DNA of 64,000 bases from Bin75 sp965200435 (GCA_965200435.1 OZ241337.1:1488001-1552000); one strand, 5' to 3'; numbered from the stretch's first letter, positions 52,693 through 61,639 are shown. Made by a program: numbers and translations. Notes: a model not told the origin generated them from the sequence alone.

Positions 52693-53049
52693 ATGAAGAG
52701 TATTCGCCTTCTTCTTATTGCGGTCGCGGGTACTGCCTTGATGGCGTCGGTGGCATTTGCCAATCCGGGATTGTTGCCTTCACATGCCGGTTACCCCATG
52801 ACAGAGACCAAATCGCCGGCGGATGGCACACGGACAAGCCATGATGCCGGTCAAGCAAACGCCGTTGGTTCCAAAGCATCGGTGGCAGCATCTTCCACCG
52901 CCGATGCCGCTGCCATGAACGCCACGAGCGACCAGAATCGTCAGCGGGTGAAGAAATCTCAAGGCGCCGGGCGTTTGCCGGACGTTGAAGGGGCGTTGAA
53001 CCGGGTGGACGTGAATCCGGGGGGTGCCACGTCGACCGTTATTAAGTAA
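52693..53049 (+). CDS. Small exported hypothetical protein
   Basis: A 118-residue protein with a clear signal peptide (1-23, ending VAFANPG). The mature part is Ala/Ser/Asp-rich and probably disordered (SKASVAASSTADAAAMNATS), ending DVEGALNRVDVNPGGATSTVIK. ATG 52693 has AAAAGGAGCGG upstream. It has its own promoter and a strong terminator, so it is a stand-alone, probably well-expressed unit. No family recognised. Confidence 0.72.
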   Translation: MKSIRLLLIAVAGTALMASVAFANPGLLPSHAGYPMTETKSPADGTRTSHDAGQANAVGSKASVAASSTADAAAMNATSDQNRQRVKKSQGAGRLPDVEGALNRVDVNPGGATSTVIK

Positions 53050-53073
53050 AGAAACGTTTTTCAGATTACTGGA

Positions 53074-53106
53074 GGGAGGCTATCAGAAAGGTAGCCTCCC
53101 TTTTTT
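53074..53106 (+). terminator. Rho-independent terminator
   Basis: A 9-base stem GGGAGGCTA/TAGCCTCCC around a 9-base loop, followed by six T (53101-53106). It ends the small exported protein's transcript. Confidence 0.92.
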
Positions 53107-53249
53107 ACACCGGGAACCGGAGCATTCGTCCCCTGTCTCGGTTCCTGTTCCGCCGTCAGCTATCTCCTGTCTTTGCTTTTCGTCTGTGTTTCCGTGCTAT
53201 CCGGGTCATGACCCGGGACGTCGCCCTGCAGCGATACGTCTTGTCAAAC

Positions 53250-53579
53250 CTAGCCTTCCGGCGTAAAGGCCTTTTCCAGGAGCGGCTTCAGTTCCCCTTT
53301 CGACTGCATGGGCCCGAGGATGTCGGTGTCGCCGTAGAACTGGCCGTTGATGAACACCTTGGGCAAGGTCGGCCAGTTGGTCATTTGTGTGAGGACTTCG
53401 CGTTTTTCCGGACTTTCCAACACGTTGACAATTTCGTAGGGATAGCCGAATTGATCGAAAAATTCCATGGTTTCGACGGTAAAGCCGCATTGGGGCGCGC
53501 TTTTGGTCCCTTTTCCATAAATGAGGATTTTATGTTCTTTCAATTCCCGTTGAATCTCTTCTTCGATGGGATGTGCCAT
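53250..53579 (-). CDS. grxD: Monothiol glutaredoxin (Grx4 type)
   Basis: A 109-residue Grx4-class protein, which carries [2Fe-2S] clusters and works with BolA proteins. Family start IEEEIQRELKEHKILIYGKGTK, then the active site, which reads CGFT instead of the usual CGFS, WPTLPKVFINGQFYGDTDIL and a helical end. The bolA gene lies directly upstream, so the pair forms a BolA-Grx unit. The Ser-to-Thr change next to the cluster-binding Cys is uncommon. Confidence 0.9.
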   Translation of the reverse strand: MAHPIEEEIQRELKEHKILIYGKGTKSAPQCGFTVETMEFFDQFGYPYEIVNVLESPEKREVLTQMTNWPTLPKVFINGQFYGDTDILGPMQSKGELKPLLEKAFTPEG

Positions 53580-53593
53580 ACCGTATTTTCCTC

Positions 53594-53833
53594 CTATGAG
53601 CCATCCGTTGTTTCAGCCGTCAGTTCAAGCGCATGAATCCGTCCGTCTTTCAATGGTTCATCCAAGGCCTGATAAATGAGACGGTGACGATCCAATAAAT
53701 TTTTCCCTTTGAACCGGTCCGACACCACCCGGACATTCAAGTGATCCATGGTTCCCGTGCGGTCCGTGACAAAGACCTGCGCATCGGCTAGGACCCGCTG
53801 GACGTATTCCGTGATGGTTTGTGGAGTAATCAT
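53594..53833 (-). CDS. bolA: BolA-family protein
   Basis: A 79-residue BolA/IbaG-type protein: helix, then HLNVRVVSDRFKGKNLLDRHRLIYQAL, with the conserved Arg-His (RHRLIY) that supplies a cluster ligand. It partners the glutaredoxin gene 14 bases downstream in iron-sulfur trafficking. The start is ATG 53833. Confidence 0.9.
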   Translation of the reverse strand: MITPQTITEYVQRVLADAQVFVTDRTGTMDHLNVRVVSDRFKGKNLLDRHRLIYQALDEPLKDGRIHALELTAETTDGS

Positions 53834-54268
53834 GATGCCCTTTGCCTTCTCTCAGGCATGAATCAAACGGGGAATATCATACTGAAGCCCTCGCGTTTCC
53901 GCAATAACCCTCGCCGGCTTCTCCCTGCTTCTCCCTCTTTCCGGACGGAAGAAGGGGGTTAAAGGGCCTGGTCCCGGGAATGTGAATCCAACGTTCCCTC
54001 TCCAATGCGCCATTCCGGTCGAAGACAAAGTGGGTGGCTTTTTCCTCCCGGTCATCCCTGTCTGTGTTCAGTCATTTGTTGACACAGGTGTCTTTGTCTG
54101 TCATCCCCGACAGCTTCTCCTGCCGTCATCCCTGATCCCCGATTACGAATGTCGGGGACAGGCTATTTTTAATCGGGGATCCAGGGTCCTTGCCTTTACA
54201 TTTGTAGCAGCCGCATCTTAGAGGCGGCTTGGAGGGCCAAAGCGCCATAGGCCTGCCCTTAACATCTG
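53834..54268. repeat. Repeat-containing gap
   Basis: The part next to bolA (53850-54000) has a minor frame ending YDIPRLIHA on the minus strand that may be a remnant, but I cannot support it as a gene. From 54060: GTGTTCAGTCATTTGTTGACAC, TGTCATCCCCGACAGC, CGTCATCCCTGATCC, CCCCGATTACGAATGTCGGGG, ATCGGGGATCC and TTGTAGCAGCCGCATCTTAG. This is the densest cluster of the hairpin repeats in the window. Confidence 0.6.
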
Positions 54269-55003
54269 TCATCGGGGCTCCGGGGGCTGGCTCTTTTGTC
54301 GTGAAGCGCAAACATTCATCAGAAACTGACTAAGTTGTTCCAGGACTGAGAAGGGAATTTCATGACCCCCTCGAAATTCCGACCAGGTTACGGCGAGCCC
54401 GTGGTGCCTCAGGGTGTCTTTCAGTTTGGTGGCGGTTTCGTGAGGAAGGAGCGGGTCGTCCGTTCCGTGACTCTGAAAGACGGGCAGTCCCTTGCGGGTG
54501 GGCCATCGTTCTTCCCATTCAGCTTTCGCAATGATGCTGCCCGAGAGGATGATAAGGCCTGCAAATGGGCGAGGGTATCGGAGCACCGTATCGCAGGCCA
54601 ACATGGCGCCTTGAGAGAATCCGCCAAGGAAGACGCGATCCTGGGGCAGACCCTCATACCGGTCCAGGTCGTCCAACATGGCGAGTACCTGCTCGCGGGC
54701 CTCCGTCAGCCCGCCGGGCACTGTGTCGATATCGCGCCTGTGCCCCTGAGCCATCTGCCGGGCGATCAGGTCCATGTCGAGCATCCACCAAGCCCGTCCC
54801 GGTCCCTGGGACAGCCGGAGGGGTGCGACGGGGAACACGAACCGGACATCGTCAGGGACGCGCAACATTCTCCACAGGGAGACCAGATCGTCACCGGGGG
54901 CTCCGAACCCGTGCAGGAGAATAACGATGGGGCCGTCCCCGCCGCCTTCGCGATCCGGTCCTCCTGCCATGCTGACTTCGAGCCCCCCGTAAGTGCGCAC
55001 ACG
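54269..55003 (-). CDS. Alpha/beta-hydrolase (phospholipase/carboxylesterase type)
   Basis: A 244-residue esterase of the YpfH/carboxylesterase group. Oxyanion region VILLHGFGAPGDDL, nucleophile Ser in FLGGFSQGAML, acid Asp in HGTDDPLLPHE and His in FRGGHEIPFSVL. MRVRTYGGLEV at 55003 is chosen as start; the frame extends 20 codons upstream. Substrate unknown. Adjacent, same-strand zinc-ribbon gene lies just upstream. Confidence 0.83.
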   Translation of the reverse strand, partial: RVRTYGGLEVSMAGGPDREGGGDGPIVILLHGFGAPGDDLVSLWRMLRVPDDVRFVFPVAPLRLSQGPGRAWWMLDMDLIARQMAQGHRRDIDTVPGGLTEAREQVLAMLDDLDRYEGLPQDRVFLGGFSQGAMLACDTVLRYPRPFAGLIILSGSIIAKAEWEERWPTRKGLPVFQSHGTDDPLLPHETATKLKDTLRHHGLAVTWSEFRGGHEIPFSVLEQLSQFLMNVCASRQKSQPPEPR

Positions 55004-55034
55004 CATCGGAATCGATTCCTTGGCAATCCGAACG

Positions 55035-55214
55035 TTAATGCCCCATCTTGGGCGCGCCGGCATTGGCGCCTATGGTCACGAGCGGGATGCGCAGGACTTG
55101 TTGGCAGTGGTTACAGGTGACTCGCAGGGTATCCTGGTCTGAACGGTCGATATCCTGTTCTTCGACCCAAAATAGTTTTTCGCATTTCGGGCATTTTCTC
55201 ACGAGCATGGGCAT
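55035..55214 (-). CDS. Zinc-ribbon small protein
   Basis: A 59-residue protein with two Cys pairs, CPKC (8-11) and CNHC (34-37), making a zinc-ribbon, and a Gly/Ala/His tail. ATG 55214 (MPMLVRKCPKCEKLFWVEE) is chosen because the upstream extension lacks the pattern. Function unknown; resembles finger proteins that precede envelope genes. Confidence 0.6.
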   Translation of the reverse strand: MPMLVRKCPKCEKLFWVEEQDIDRSDQDTLRVTCNHCQQVLRIPLVTIGANAGAPKMGH

Positions 55215-55333
55215 GATAGTTTCCCTGGCTGATGGGGTATTGACAAAACCGTACACCGTGACGGCTGTTCGGCCTCCTGCTGGCAATTATGAGTGGTTTA
55301 GTGTAATACAAATGAACTGCCGTTCTCTACAAC

Positions 55334-55762
55334 ATGATTGTCTATGCCGACCATAAGGATTTCGATCCCGCCGATCTGATCCCCCTGTTTGAGCAATCGC
55401 CCTGGGCTCGGGGGAGGACCGTGGCCGAGACGGCGCAGATGGTTCGGCAGACCGATCTGTTCATGACGGCGTGGGATGATCGTCGGCTCATCGGGTGCGG
55501 ACGGGTGTTGACCGATTACGTGTATCGTGCCTCCATCTGGGACGTCATTGTCGATGCGTCGTATCAGGGACAGGACGTAGGGACGGAAATCATGCATCGG
55601 ATCCTGAATCATCCGGCCCTCCAACGCGTCGAACTGTTCTGGCTCTGTACTCGCGACAAGCAACTATTCTATGAAAATCTGGGCTTCAGTGCCAAGGAAC
55701 AGACCGGCATGGTGTGGGATCGACAGAAACGAACTTCTCTCCGCCGTGACGACACCGGATAA
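55334..55762 (+). CDS. GNAT-family acetyltransferase
   Basis: A 142-residue GNAT. Features are an acyl-donor-binding region VIVDASYQGQDVGTEIMHRIL (about 74-95), the classic Q/R-x-x-G-x-G/A pattern as QGQDVG, and a C-terminal FYENLGFSAKEQTGMVW. It transfers an acetyl group to an unknown amine substrate. ATG 55334. It lies divergent from the zinc-ribbon gene. Confidence 0.85.
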   Translation: MIVYADHKDFDPADLIPLFEQSPWARGRTVAETAQMVRQTDLFMTAWDDRRLIGCGRVLTDYVYRASIWDVIVDASYQGQDVGTEIMHRILNHPALQRVELFWLCTRDKQLFYENLGFSAKEQTGMVWDRQKRTSLRRDDTG

Positions 55763-55818
55763 ACACAGGTTGCCGCCATGTCTCCGCTGTTGGGTATGCT
55801 GACGGCGCCCGGAGGCGC

Positions 55819-55966
55819 TAAGGAATCTCTGATGTATTGTGGTAGCGGGATGCAGGGCAAGGCGTCCCGCAGCGAAACCCGAGACATCTCAAGTGGAGAG
55901 TCGAGGGGTGAGTGAGGACACCACGCCGCCATGCGCCCGATCGTGCAAGAAATCAGAGGTTCCCTA
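55819..55966 (+). mobile_element. MITE-like element, copy 6
   Basis: 148 bases with TA flanks; left end TAAGGAATCTCTGATG, right end AATCAGAGGTTCCCTA. It is the most diverged full copy, sharing a GAGACATCTCAAGTGGAGAGTC stretch in part with copy 3. Its right-hand TA belongs to the stop codon of the ZIP-family gene, on the opposite strand. Confidence 0.86.
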
Positions 55967-56827
55967 ATCGCCGAATCCATGGAAGCCGGCAGGTTCGAGG
56001 TAGTGAAGCATATAGGCGAGGCCGATTCCCGCGAAGAACGAAAGTGTGAGCTTGATGCGGTCATGGCTGTGGAAATGGACTTCCGGCAGCAGGTCGCTCA
56101 GGGCAATACATAATAACGCGCCGGACGCGAATGCCAGCGCGGACCCGACAACGTATCCTTCCCACTGGCCCAGCAGCCCCACGCCCCAGAACGTCAAAAA
56201 AGCCGCCACCGGACAGACCAGCGAAAAGAGAACATTGGCTGGGACCTGCCAGCGTCCCTCGAACCCCGTGGACCGCATTGTGCCGGTGATGGAGAGGGCA
56301 TCAAGGGGTTTATGAAGTACAATCGCCAGGAACACGCCGAGACTGAGGCCCATCCTCCCGTCTGACGCCCCGGCCCTGATGCTGGTGCCCAAGGCCACCC
56401 CATCCATCGCCGAGTGCAGCCCCAGGCCTAGGGTGATCCCGATCCAACTCATCGGATGCACGGCAGCGTGACCGGGGTCGTGCTCATCGTGGGTATGGGG
56501 ATGATCCTGCATCCCGTTCTTCTCATCACTGAAGTCGTGCTGATGAAAGGAGGAGACGCGCAACAGCACCACCATCAGGACGGTGCCCACCAGCATCCAC
56601 CACGCGGCTGTCTCACCCGGGTATGCGCCGAGAATCTCCGTCATGGCGTGGGGCAGGAGATAATACAGGGAGACGCAGAGAATCACGCCCGCTACAAAAC
56701 TCGTGACCATCTGGGTGAGGATGTGCGTCAGCCGGAAGATGGACGGCAGCCACCCGCCGATCAACGACGCCACGATCAGGGCGACGGAGTACTCCGTCAA
56801 CAATAGCAGGGAATCAGCATGGTTCAT
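55964..56827 (-). CDS. ZIP-family metal transporter
   Basis: A 287-residue membrane protein with about eight helices. His-rich loop DHPHTHDEHDPGHAAVHP (about 110-125) between helices 3 and 4, and the ZIP signatures GLGLHSAMDGVALG and LAIVLHKPLDALSITG, with the metal-binding His. It moves Zn2+ or other divalent metals toward the cytoplasm. The TAG stop is at the border of MITE copy 6, and the protein ends GFHGFGD, so its natural C-terminus may have been set by the insertion. Confidence 0.9.
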   Translation of the reverse strand: MNHADSLLLLTEYSVALIVASLIGGWLPSIFRLTHILTQMVTSFVAGVILCVSLYYLLPHAMTEILGAYPGETAAWWMLVGTVLMVVLLRVSSFHQHDFSDEKNGMQDHPHTHDEHDPGHAAVHPMSWIGITLGLGLHSAMDGVALGTSIRAGASDGRMGLSLGVFLAIVLHKPLDALSITGTMRSTGFEGRWQVPANVLFSLVCPVAAFLTFWGVGLLGQWEGYVVGSALAFASGALLCIALSDLLPEVHFHSHDRIKLTLSFFAGIGLAYMLHYLEPAGFHGFGD

Positions 56828-57124
56828 GACGGCTCACGATTGCACAATTCATGGGAATGGTGTGCCCGCCGAGCCTTCGCTTCCGCGGATGATCGCAGGT
56901 GGCCGGATGCGCATTCATAGGCAAAAAGTAATACCCTTTAGGGATCTTGCGGGTCAAGAACCGTCGCCTCGTTGCCTTCCGTCATTTCCGACCCCTCTCT
57001 CCACGTCGGTCTTGACGGTATCATTCACTCCCCGAGTGCAGTATGATTTGATCCGCGTGCCTGAACCCGTACAATACGCCTCCCGGTCGTTGGACGAGAA
57101 AAACCGGGAGAGTGGAGCATCTTC
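56828..57124. other. Intergenic gap before anmK
   Basis: About 300 bases without a gene. It includes a short GTCATTTCCGACC half-repeat near 56980 and the anmK leader; a clear promoter is not assigned. The two flanking genes are divergent. Confidence 0.4.
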
Positions 57125-58285
57125 ATGAAATGCCTTGGGTTGATGTCGGGAACTTCGATGGATGGGGTGGATTGTGCCATTGTCGACGTCAGGCCCGGCC
57201 GCTTCACGTTACGGATCACGCTGCTGGCCCACCGGATTCACCCGTATCCCCCGGCGCTGCGAGAGCAACTCCTGTCGCTGCTCCGCACCGGCACGGTGGA
57301 AACGGTCTGCCGGTTGCACGTGGCCGTGGGGGAAGTGTTCGCCCGTGTGGCCAACCGGACCATCCGGCAGGCGAAGCTGGCGACCGAAGACATCGCCGTC
57401 ATCGGCTCGCACGGCCAGACCGTGTGGCACAGCCCCCAGCGGGTGGCGATACCGGGGGCCGGGTCGGTCCGGTCCTCACTGCAGATTGGCGACCCGTCGG
57501 TTATTGCCGAGCGCACGGGCATCATGACGATCGCCGATTTCCGGGCCCGGGATCTGGCTGCTGGCGGAGAAGGGGCTCCGTTGACGCCGTACGTGCATTA
57601 TCACGTGTTCCAATCACGGAGAAGGTCGCGGCTGATCGTGAATCTCGGCGGGATTGCGAACGTAACCTGGTTGCCGCGTGGCGGCGGGCTGCAAGATGTG
57701 GTCGCGTTTGATGTGGGTCCCTGTAATCTGCTGTTGGACGGGTTGATAGCCCAGGCCACGCACGGGCAGCGGTCGATGGACCGGAACGGGGCCGTGGCCG
57801 CTCAGGGGCACAGGCAGGACGTGCTCGTGCATGAACTCCTGCGACACCCGTTTTTTAACCGGAGACCTCCGAAGTCCACGGGTCGTGAAGAATTTGGTGA
57901 ACGCTACGTCCAGCACGTCCGGGCGGTGGCCGCGAGACACGATCTGTCGTTGGAAGATACGCTGGCGTCGGCTTGTGCGGCGATTGCGCGAACGATTGAT
58001 CAAGCCGGGTCATGGGCTGTGGACGAGGTGATTGTCGGCGGCGGCGGCGTACGGAATCGGGGGCTCATGGGAGCCCTGAAATGGGAATTCTGGCAAAGGC
58101 GCGTTCTGTCCATGGACCAGGCCGGTGTCAATGGCAAGGCGTTGGAAGCCATGGCCTTTGCGGTGTTGGCCTATGAGACCGTCAGGGGCGTGCCGGCCAA
58201 TCTGCCGTCGGTCACCGGCGCGCGGTCGCCGGTCGTCCTGGGTACGGTGACCCCCGGACGGGCTCCGTTCTCATTCAGGAAATAG
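57125..58285 (+). CDS. anmK: Anhydro-N-acetylmuramic acid kinase
   Basis: A 386-residue kinase of the Hsp70/actin-fold group that phosphorylates anhydro-MurNAc during cell-wall recycling. Motifs: GLMSGTSMDGVDCAIVD at the start, IGSHGQTVWHSP, TIADFRARDLAAGGEGAPLTPY, FDVGPCNLLLD, and VIVGGGGVRN near the end. Length is as expected. ATG 57125. No other recycling gene is beside it. Confidence 0.95.
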   Translation: MKCLGLMSGTSMDGVDCAIVDVRPGRFTLRITLLAHRIHPYPPALREQLLSLLRTGTVETVCRLHVAVGEVFARVANRTIRQAKLATEDIAVIGSHGQTVWHSPQRVAIPGAGSVRSSLQIGDPSVIAERTGIMTIADFRARDLAAGGEGAPLTPYVHYHVFQSRRRSRLIVNLGGIANVTWLPRGGGLQDVVAFDVGPCNLLLDGLIAQATHGQRSMDRNGAVAAQGHRQDVLVHELLRHPFFNRRPPKSTGREEFGERYVQHVRAVAARHDLSLEDTLASACAAIARTIDQAGSWAVDEVIVGGGGVRNRGLMGALKWEFWQRRVLSMDQAGVNGKALEAMAFAVLAYETVRGVPANLPSVTGARSPVVLGTVTPGRAPFSFRK

Positions 58286-58301
58286 CGCGTTCGGAGCAAT
58301 C

Positions 58302-58892
58302 ATGGATTATTTCGAGAACGTTCTTGAGAGAGTCCCCGATTGGTTTCTCCTTGGCTTTCATTCTCCGCGTTCTCTGATGTTCGTGGTGGGGCTGATGCTT
58401 GTGGCGGGACTCGTGATTGTCGTCGTGCTACGAGGACGGAGGCCTGAACTCGTGCCGGCGCTCAATAGACTGGTGGATGGGATCGGCGACCGGGACTCGG
58501 TCAAACCCAGGCCGCTTCTGGACGACCCGGAGGTCTCGATGTTCAACCTCCTGCTCCTGGCCGTTCGCGATCACTTCCTGTTGCTGTCGAAAATCCCCTT
58601 GAGAAGCCTTGTGCACTTGCAGGTCGAGGACGATTCTTTCAGACGTGTGTTGGCGCAGACCCTTCGGAACGTGACGGTGGATTTTGTCGTAGTCCATCCC
58701 GGAAGCCGATTGCCCGTCAAAGTCATTTTCGTGAGAAAACCGAGAGACGATGCCCTGGCTTCGAGTTCGCAGGAACGGTTGGTGGATGTCTTGTTGTATC
58801 AAGCCGGGATCGATGTGATCCGGCTCGATCAGGAGGTCCGGTACAGCGTGGAGCGATTGACCAATCTGTTGGGGCTCGAAGAAGAATCGTGA
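58302..58892 (+). CDS. Membrane-anchored DUF2726-like protein
   Basis: A 196-residue protein. One membrane helix at about 25-44, then a cytosolic domain with LLLAVRDHFLLLSKIPLRSLV, VDFVVVHPGSRLPVKVIFV and ERLVDVLLYQAGIDVIRL, resembling DUF2726 (related to the restriction-like nuclease fold). The expected central Asp in DFVV is present; the later Glu/Lys set is replaced by FV-RK, so activity is uncertain. Follows anmK after 16 bases. Confidence 0.65.
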   Translation: MDYFENVLERVPDWFLLGFHSPRSLMFVVGLMLVAGLVIVVVLRGRRPELVPALNRLVDGIGDRDSVKPRPLLDDPEVSMFNLLLLAVRDHFLLLSKIPLRSLVHLQVEDDSFRRVLAQTLRNVTVDFVVVHPGSRLPVKVIFVRKPRDDALASSSQERLVDVLLYQAGIDVIRLDQEVRYSVERLTNLLGLEEES

Positions 58893-58911
58893 AGCGGGAA
58901 GGCGGGACCGG

Positions 58912-59520
58912 CTATTCGGTAATCACCGGCAGCACGGCGCGCAAGGCTTGATGGGCGAGGCGATGCGCCTCACTGCTTGTGACGGCCGGGTCGCTGAACG
59001 GAACGAATCGCGTCAGCTTGAAAAAGGACCGCTGGGCCAACACGGCCGCCACTTCCGAGGATCGCCTGCGGGTAAGTTCCAGCGTATAACCGGAGCCCTG
59101 TTTCCATTCCCATAATGAAGGGCTCAGACAGAGCTGGATATCGCGGTCGGCCACGGAGGAAAAGCGGTTGATGAGGTTTTCCTTGTAACGCCGCAGATGC
59201 CCGCCTTCCAGGATCAGGGCAAAGACCATATGATGGCCCCACCAGACCAGAGAACGAAAGGAGAATTTGACCTCTCTGGTAAAAAATCGGGGATAATCCA
59301 GATATTGATAGGGGAAATCCTCCAGGTGTTCTCCCTTGACGAATTGGCTGGCCTCTGGATCGAACCCTTCAGGGACCAGCAGGTGCCGGGTCTGGAGTTC
59401 GTGCTGAAAGGATTCATGGATCCGTTCCAGCAGGTGCCGGATTTTTGGGGAGATATGGGCCTTGGCTGAAAAGAACTCGGTGTCGGATAGCAGAGCAATG
59501 TCTTTGGCGGTAAAATTCAT
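58912..59520 (-). CDS. Hypothetical cytoplasmic protein
   Basis: A 202-residue protein I do not recognise. ATG 59520 (MNFTAKDIALLSD) is chosen over a further 16 codons upstream. Features: HLLERIHESFQHELQTRHLL, YLDYPRFFTREVKFSFRSLVWWGHHMVFALI and FSDPAVTSSEAHRLAHQALRAVL. The middle looks like an alpha/beta fold. It is convergent with the preceding gene. Confidence 0.65.
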   Translation of the reverse strand: MNFTAKDIALLSDTEFFSAKAHISPKIRHLLERIHESFQHELQTRHLLVPEGFDPEASQFVKGEHLEDFPYQYLDYPRFFTREVKFSFRSLVWWGHHMVFALILEGGHLRRYKENLINRFSSVADRDIQLCLSPSLWEWKQGSGYTLELTRRRSSEVAAVLAQRSFFKLTRFVPFSDPAVTSSEAHRLAHQALRAVLPVITE

Positions 59521-59604
59521 GGGTTCCCGTGTGAACAGGGTGACAAAGCCGGATGACCATACTGGCATGGTCCGGGAAACGGCTGCAAGCGCAGGATCAG
59601 TTTC

Positions 59605-60378
59605 ATGAAAGTGGCGACGTTTAACGTGAATTCAATCCGGAAGCGGTTGCCCGTGGTGAAACGGTGGTTGAAAGCTCATGCCCCGGACGTGTTGTGTCTC
59701 CAGGAAACGAAGGTGCAGGATTCCGAGTTCCCCGCAAAAGAATTTGCCGCTACCGGATATCACGTGCGGTTTTGCGGGATGAAGGGGTACAACGGGGTGG
59801 CCCTCTTCACCCGGTGCGAACCCGAATGGGTCTCATATGGGTTGGGCAAAGGCCCCGGCGGAGACGGCCCGCGTTTGCTGCACGCCGTGGTAAAGGGCAT
59901 TCCCATCGTGAATACGTATATCCCGCAGGGATTCAGGATCGACCATCCCAAGTATCGATACAAATTGGATTGGCTCAAGCGGCTGCGCCGGTACTTTACC
60001 CGTCACCTCTCTCCTGATGAGCCCGCGATCTGGTGCGGGGACATGAACGTGGCTCCGGAACCGGTTGACGTCCATCACCCGGAAAAACACTTCACCCACG
60101 TCTGCTTTCATTACGAAGCCCGAAGAGCCTACCGGCACGTGGTCGATTGGGGGTTCGAGGACCTGTTCCGGCGTCTCTACCCGCACAGACAACAGTTCAC
60201 ATTCTGGGACTACCGGCAGCCCGATGCCCTGAAGTCCAACCGGGGCTGGCGCGTAGACCATATCCTCGCGACCCAGTCATTGGCCCGGCGTTGCACAGCC
60301 GTTGAGGTCGATATCAAGCCCAGGCGGGGAAAAACTCCGTCGGACCACACCGTGCTCTGGGCGGAATTTTCACTGTAG
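59605..60378 (+). CDS. xth: Exodeoxyribonuclease III (AP endonuclease family)
   Basis: A 257-residue member of the ExoIII/endonuclease-exonuclease-phosphatase family, which repairs abasic sites. FNVNSIRKRL, the metal-binding Glu in LCLQETKVQD, Tyr/His motif TYIPQGF, catalytic Asp/Asn in CGDMNVAPEP, and the end with WRVDHILAT and SDHTVLWAEF. ATG 59605. Divergent from the unknown gene upstream and convergent with pdaD. Confidence 0.94.
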   Translation: MKVATFNVNSIRKRLPVVKRWLKAHAPDVLCLQETKVQDSEFPAKEFAATGYHVRFCGMKGYNGVALFTRCEPEWVSYGLGKGPGGDGPRLLHAVVKGIPIVNTYIPQGFRIDHPKYRYKLDWLKRLRRYFTRHLSPDEPAIWCGDMNVAPEPVDVHHPEKHFTHVCFHYEARRAYRHVVDWGFEDLFRRLYPHRQQFTFWDYRQPDALKSNRGWRVDHILATQSLARRCTAVEVDIKPRRGKTPSDHTVLWAEFSL

Positions 60379-60421
60379 AATTTCGCTGTGGAAAAAAGGC
60401 GGGAAGATTCCTGATGTCGCG

Positions 60422-61009
60422 CTACTTGCGGGTTCGACGTCGCTTCATGCTGCTGGGGATGTTCTCAGTCGGGATGAACACGGCCAGGGCCACCACGGTG
60501 CTCCACACCCCGGGCTTCCCAATGGCCGACTGGGTGATGTTCTGCGTCCGAACGATTTCCCCCCCCATTTTAAAGACCTGCTCCCGTTCCTTCCATGCCA
60601 CGTCAGGATCAAAATCGATCCCCAACGTCGTAGCCAGCATTTGGGCCGCAAGATCTTCCGTATACTCGCCGGCTTCTTCGTCGGTTTCCCCATACGCGTG
60701 ATGTTCGGAGAGATACCCATAGGTTTTATGCCGGCCTTGGGGGATCGCCACACCGATAGATGCCGAGATCAACCGGTTGCGTTCGTTGGTTTCACTCCTG
60801 GCCATGACGCAGTAGGTGATCTCACCGGGATTCAACAGGCCCTCACCCCGTTTCCGCGGGATAATTTTACAATTGGGCGGCAGGATGGACGACACGCTGA
60901 CCAGGTTGCAGTAGGCCACACCGGCGCTCCGCAAGGCTTCTTCAAACGAGGCCAGTTTTTCTCGATGGACGCCGACTCCGCGGGTCAGAAAAATATGCGT
61001 GGGAACCAT
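60422..61009 (-). CDS. pdaD: Pyruvoyl-dependent arginine decarboxylase
   Basis: A 195-residue proenzyme that cleaves itself between two Ser to form the pyruvoyl cofactor; it decarboxylates arginine to agmatine for polyamine synthesis. The cleavage region is LVSVSSILPPN (about residues 36-46, Ser-Ser), with KIIPRKRGEGLLNPGEITYCVMA and SASIGVAIP. Length is as expected. ATG 61009 is the only good start. Convergent with xth. Confidence 0.93.
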   Translation of the reverse strand: MVPTHIFLTRGVGVHREKLASFEEALRSAGVAYCNLVSVSSILPPNCKIIPRKRGEGLLNPGEITYCVMARSETNERNRLISASIGVAIPQGRHKTYGYLSEHHAYGETDEEAGEYTEDLAAQMLATTLGIDFDPDVAWKEREQVFKMGGEIVRTQNITQSAIGKPGVWSTVVALAVFIPTENIPSSMKRRRTRK

Positions 61010-61218
61010 GTCATCTCCCCGTCATCAAGACTGGACGTGCCTGCGTATGGACAAAACGAGGGCTATAGTGACAAATCTTTACGGGAAACTGCAAGGCAGG
61101 TTTGGCAATTTCATGGTGGTTCTCATCATCTAGCCGCGCCTGCAATCCATCGCGAATTGGTACTTCCCGTGCCGACCGATCGTCGCGGGAACATCCTCGA
61201 TGACGGGTTCAGATGATT

Positions 61219-61238
61219 GTCTCGAATCTATTCGAGAC
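61219..61238. terminator. Hairpin downstream of the phosphatase fragment
   Basis: GTCTCGAAT and ATTCGAGAC around a 2-base loop, in the gap after the 3' end of the minus-strand fragment. No clear T-run, so a weak terminator or a structural repeat. Confidence 0.4.
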
Positions 61239-61252
61239 ATCGGTGAGGGCGT

Positions 61253-61603
61253 TCAGGGAGTCAGGTTTTGCAGATCCAGGACGATGGTGGTATCGGTGAC
61301 GTAATCGGCAATAGTGAAGTCTTTCTGCCGCATTCTCGGAAGTCGCGTCTTCGCGTTCTTCAGGGTCAGCGGCACTGTGCCCAGAAGTGCTCGAAACGCC
61401 GACGCTGCCGTCTCGCCACCAGAGGGTGGAACCGCCGCCTCGCGCGTATACAGAAGCAGAGAAAACTGGCCCGGCTGCCCGGTGCGTAGCCACAGGCGCA
61501 CACTCTTCGAGGTCGCATGTCCGACTATGGCTGCCACCTTCAGCCGTGCGTTCGGCCAGGGACGATCCGTCTTGAAGACGAACGAGTCAGGCGAGTGAGC
61601 CAT
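61253..61603 (-). pseudogene. Alkaline phosphatase D-type protein, N-terminal fragment
   Basis: About 116 codons matching the N-terminal beta domain of PhoD-like phosphatases: RLKVAAIVGHATSKSVRLWLR and TGQPGQFSLLLYTREAAV, then IADYVTDTTIVLDLQNLTP. The catalytic metallophosphatase domain is absent, as the frame ends at 61253. A truncated MITE lies just upstream. Probably a remnant. ATG 61603 is taken as start. Confidence 0.65.
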
Positions 61604-61639
61604 CCGTAGCTCCAAGCGATGCGGTGGCGCCGGACCGGC

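Noticed and set aside
53852..54055. Minus-strand frame ending YDIPRLIHA
   Set aside because: No family, poor ribosome site and overlap with repeats; could be a remnant but not supportable.
57012..57050. TTGACG with TATGAT as a promoter for anmK
   Set aside because: The spacer is about 24 bases, too long for a sigma-70 promoter.
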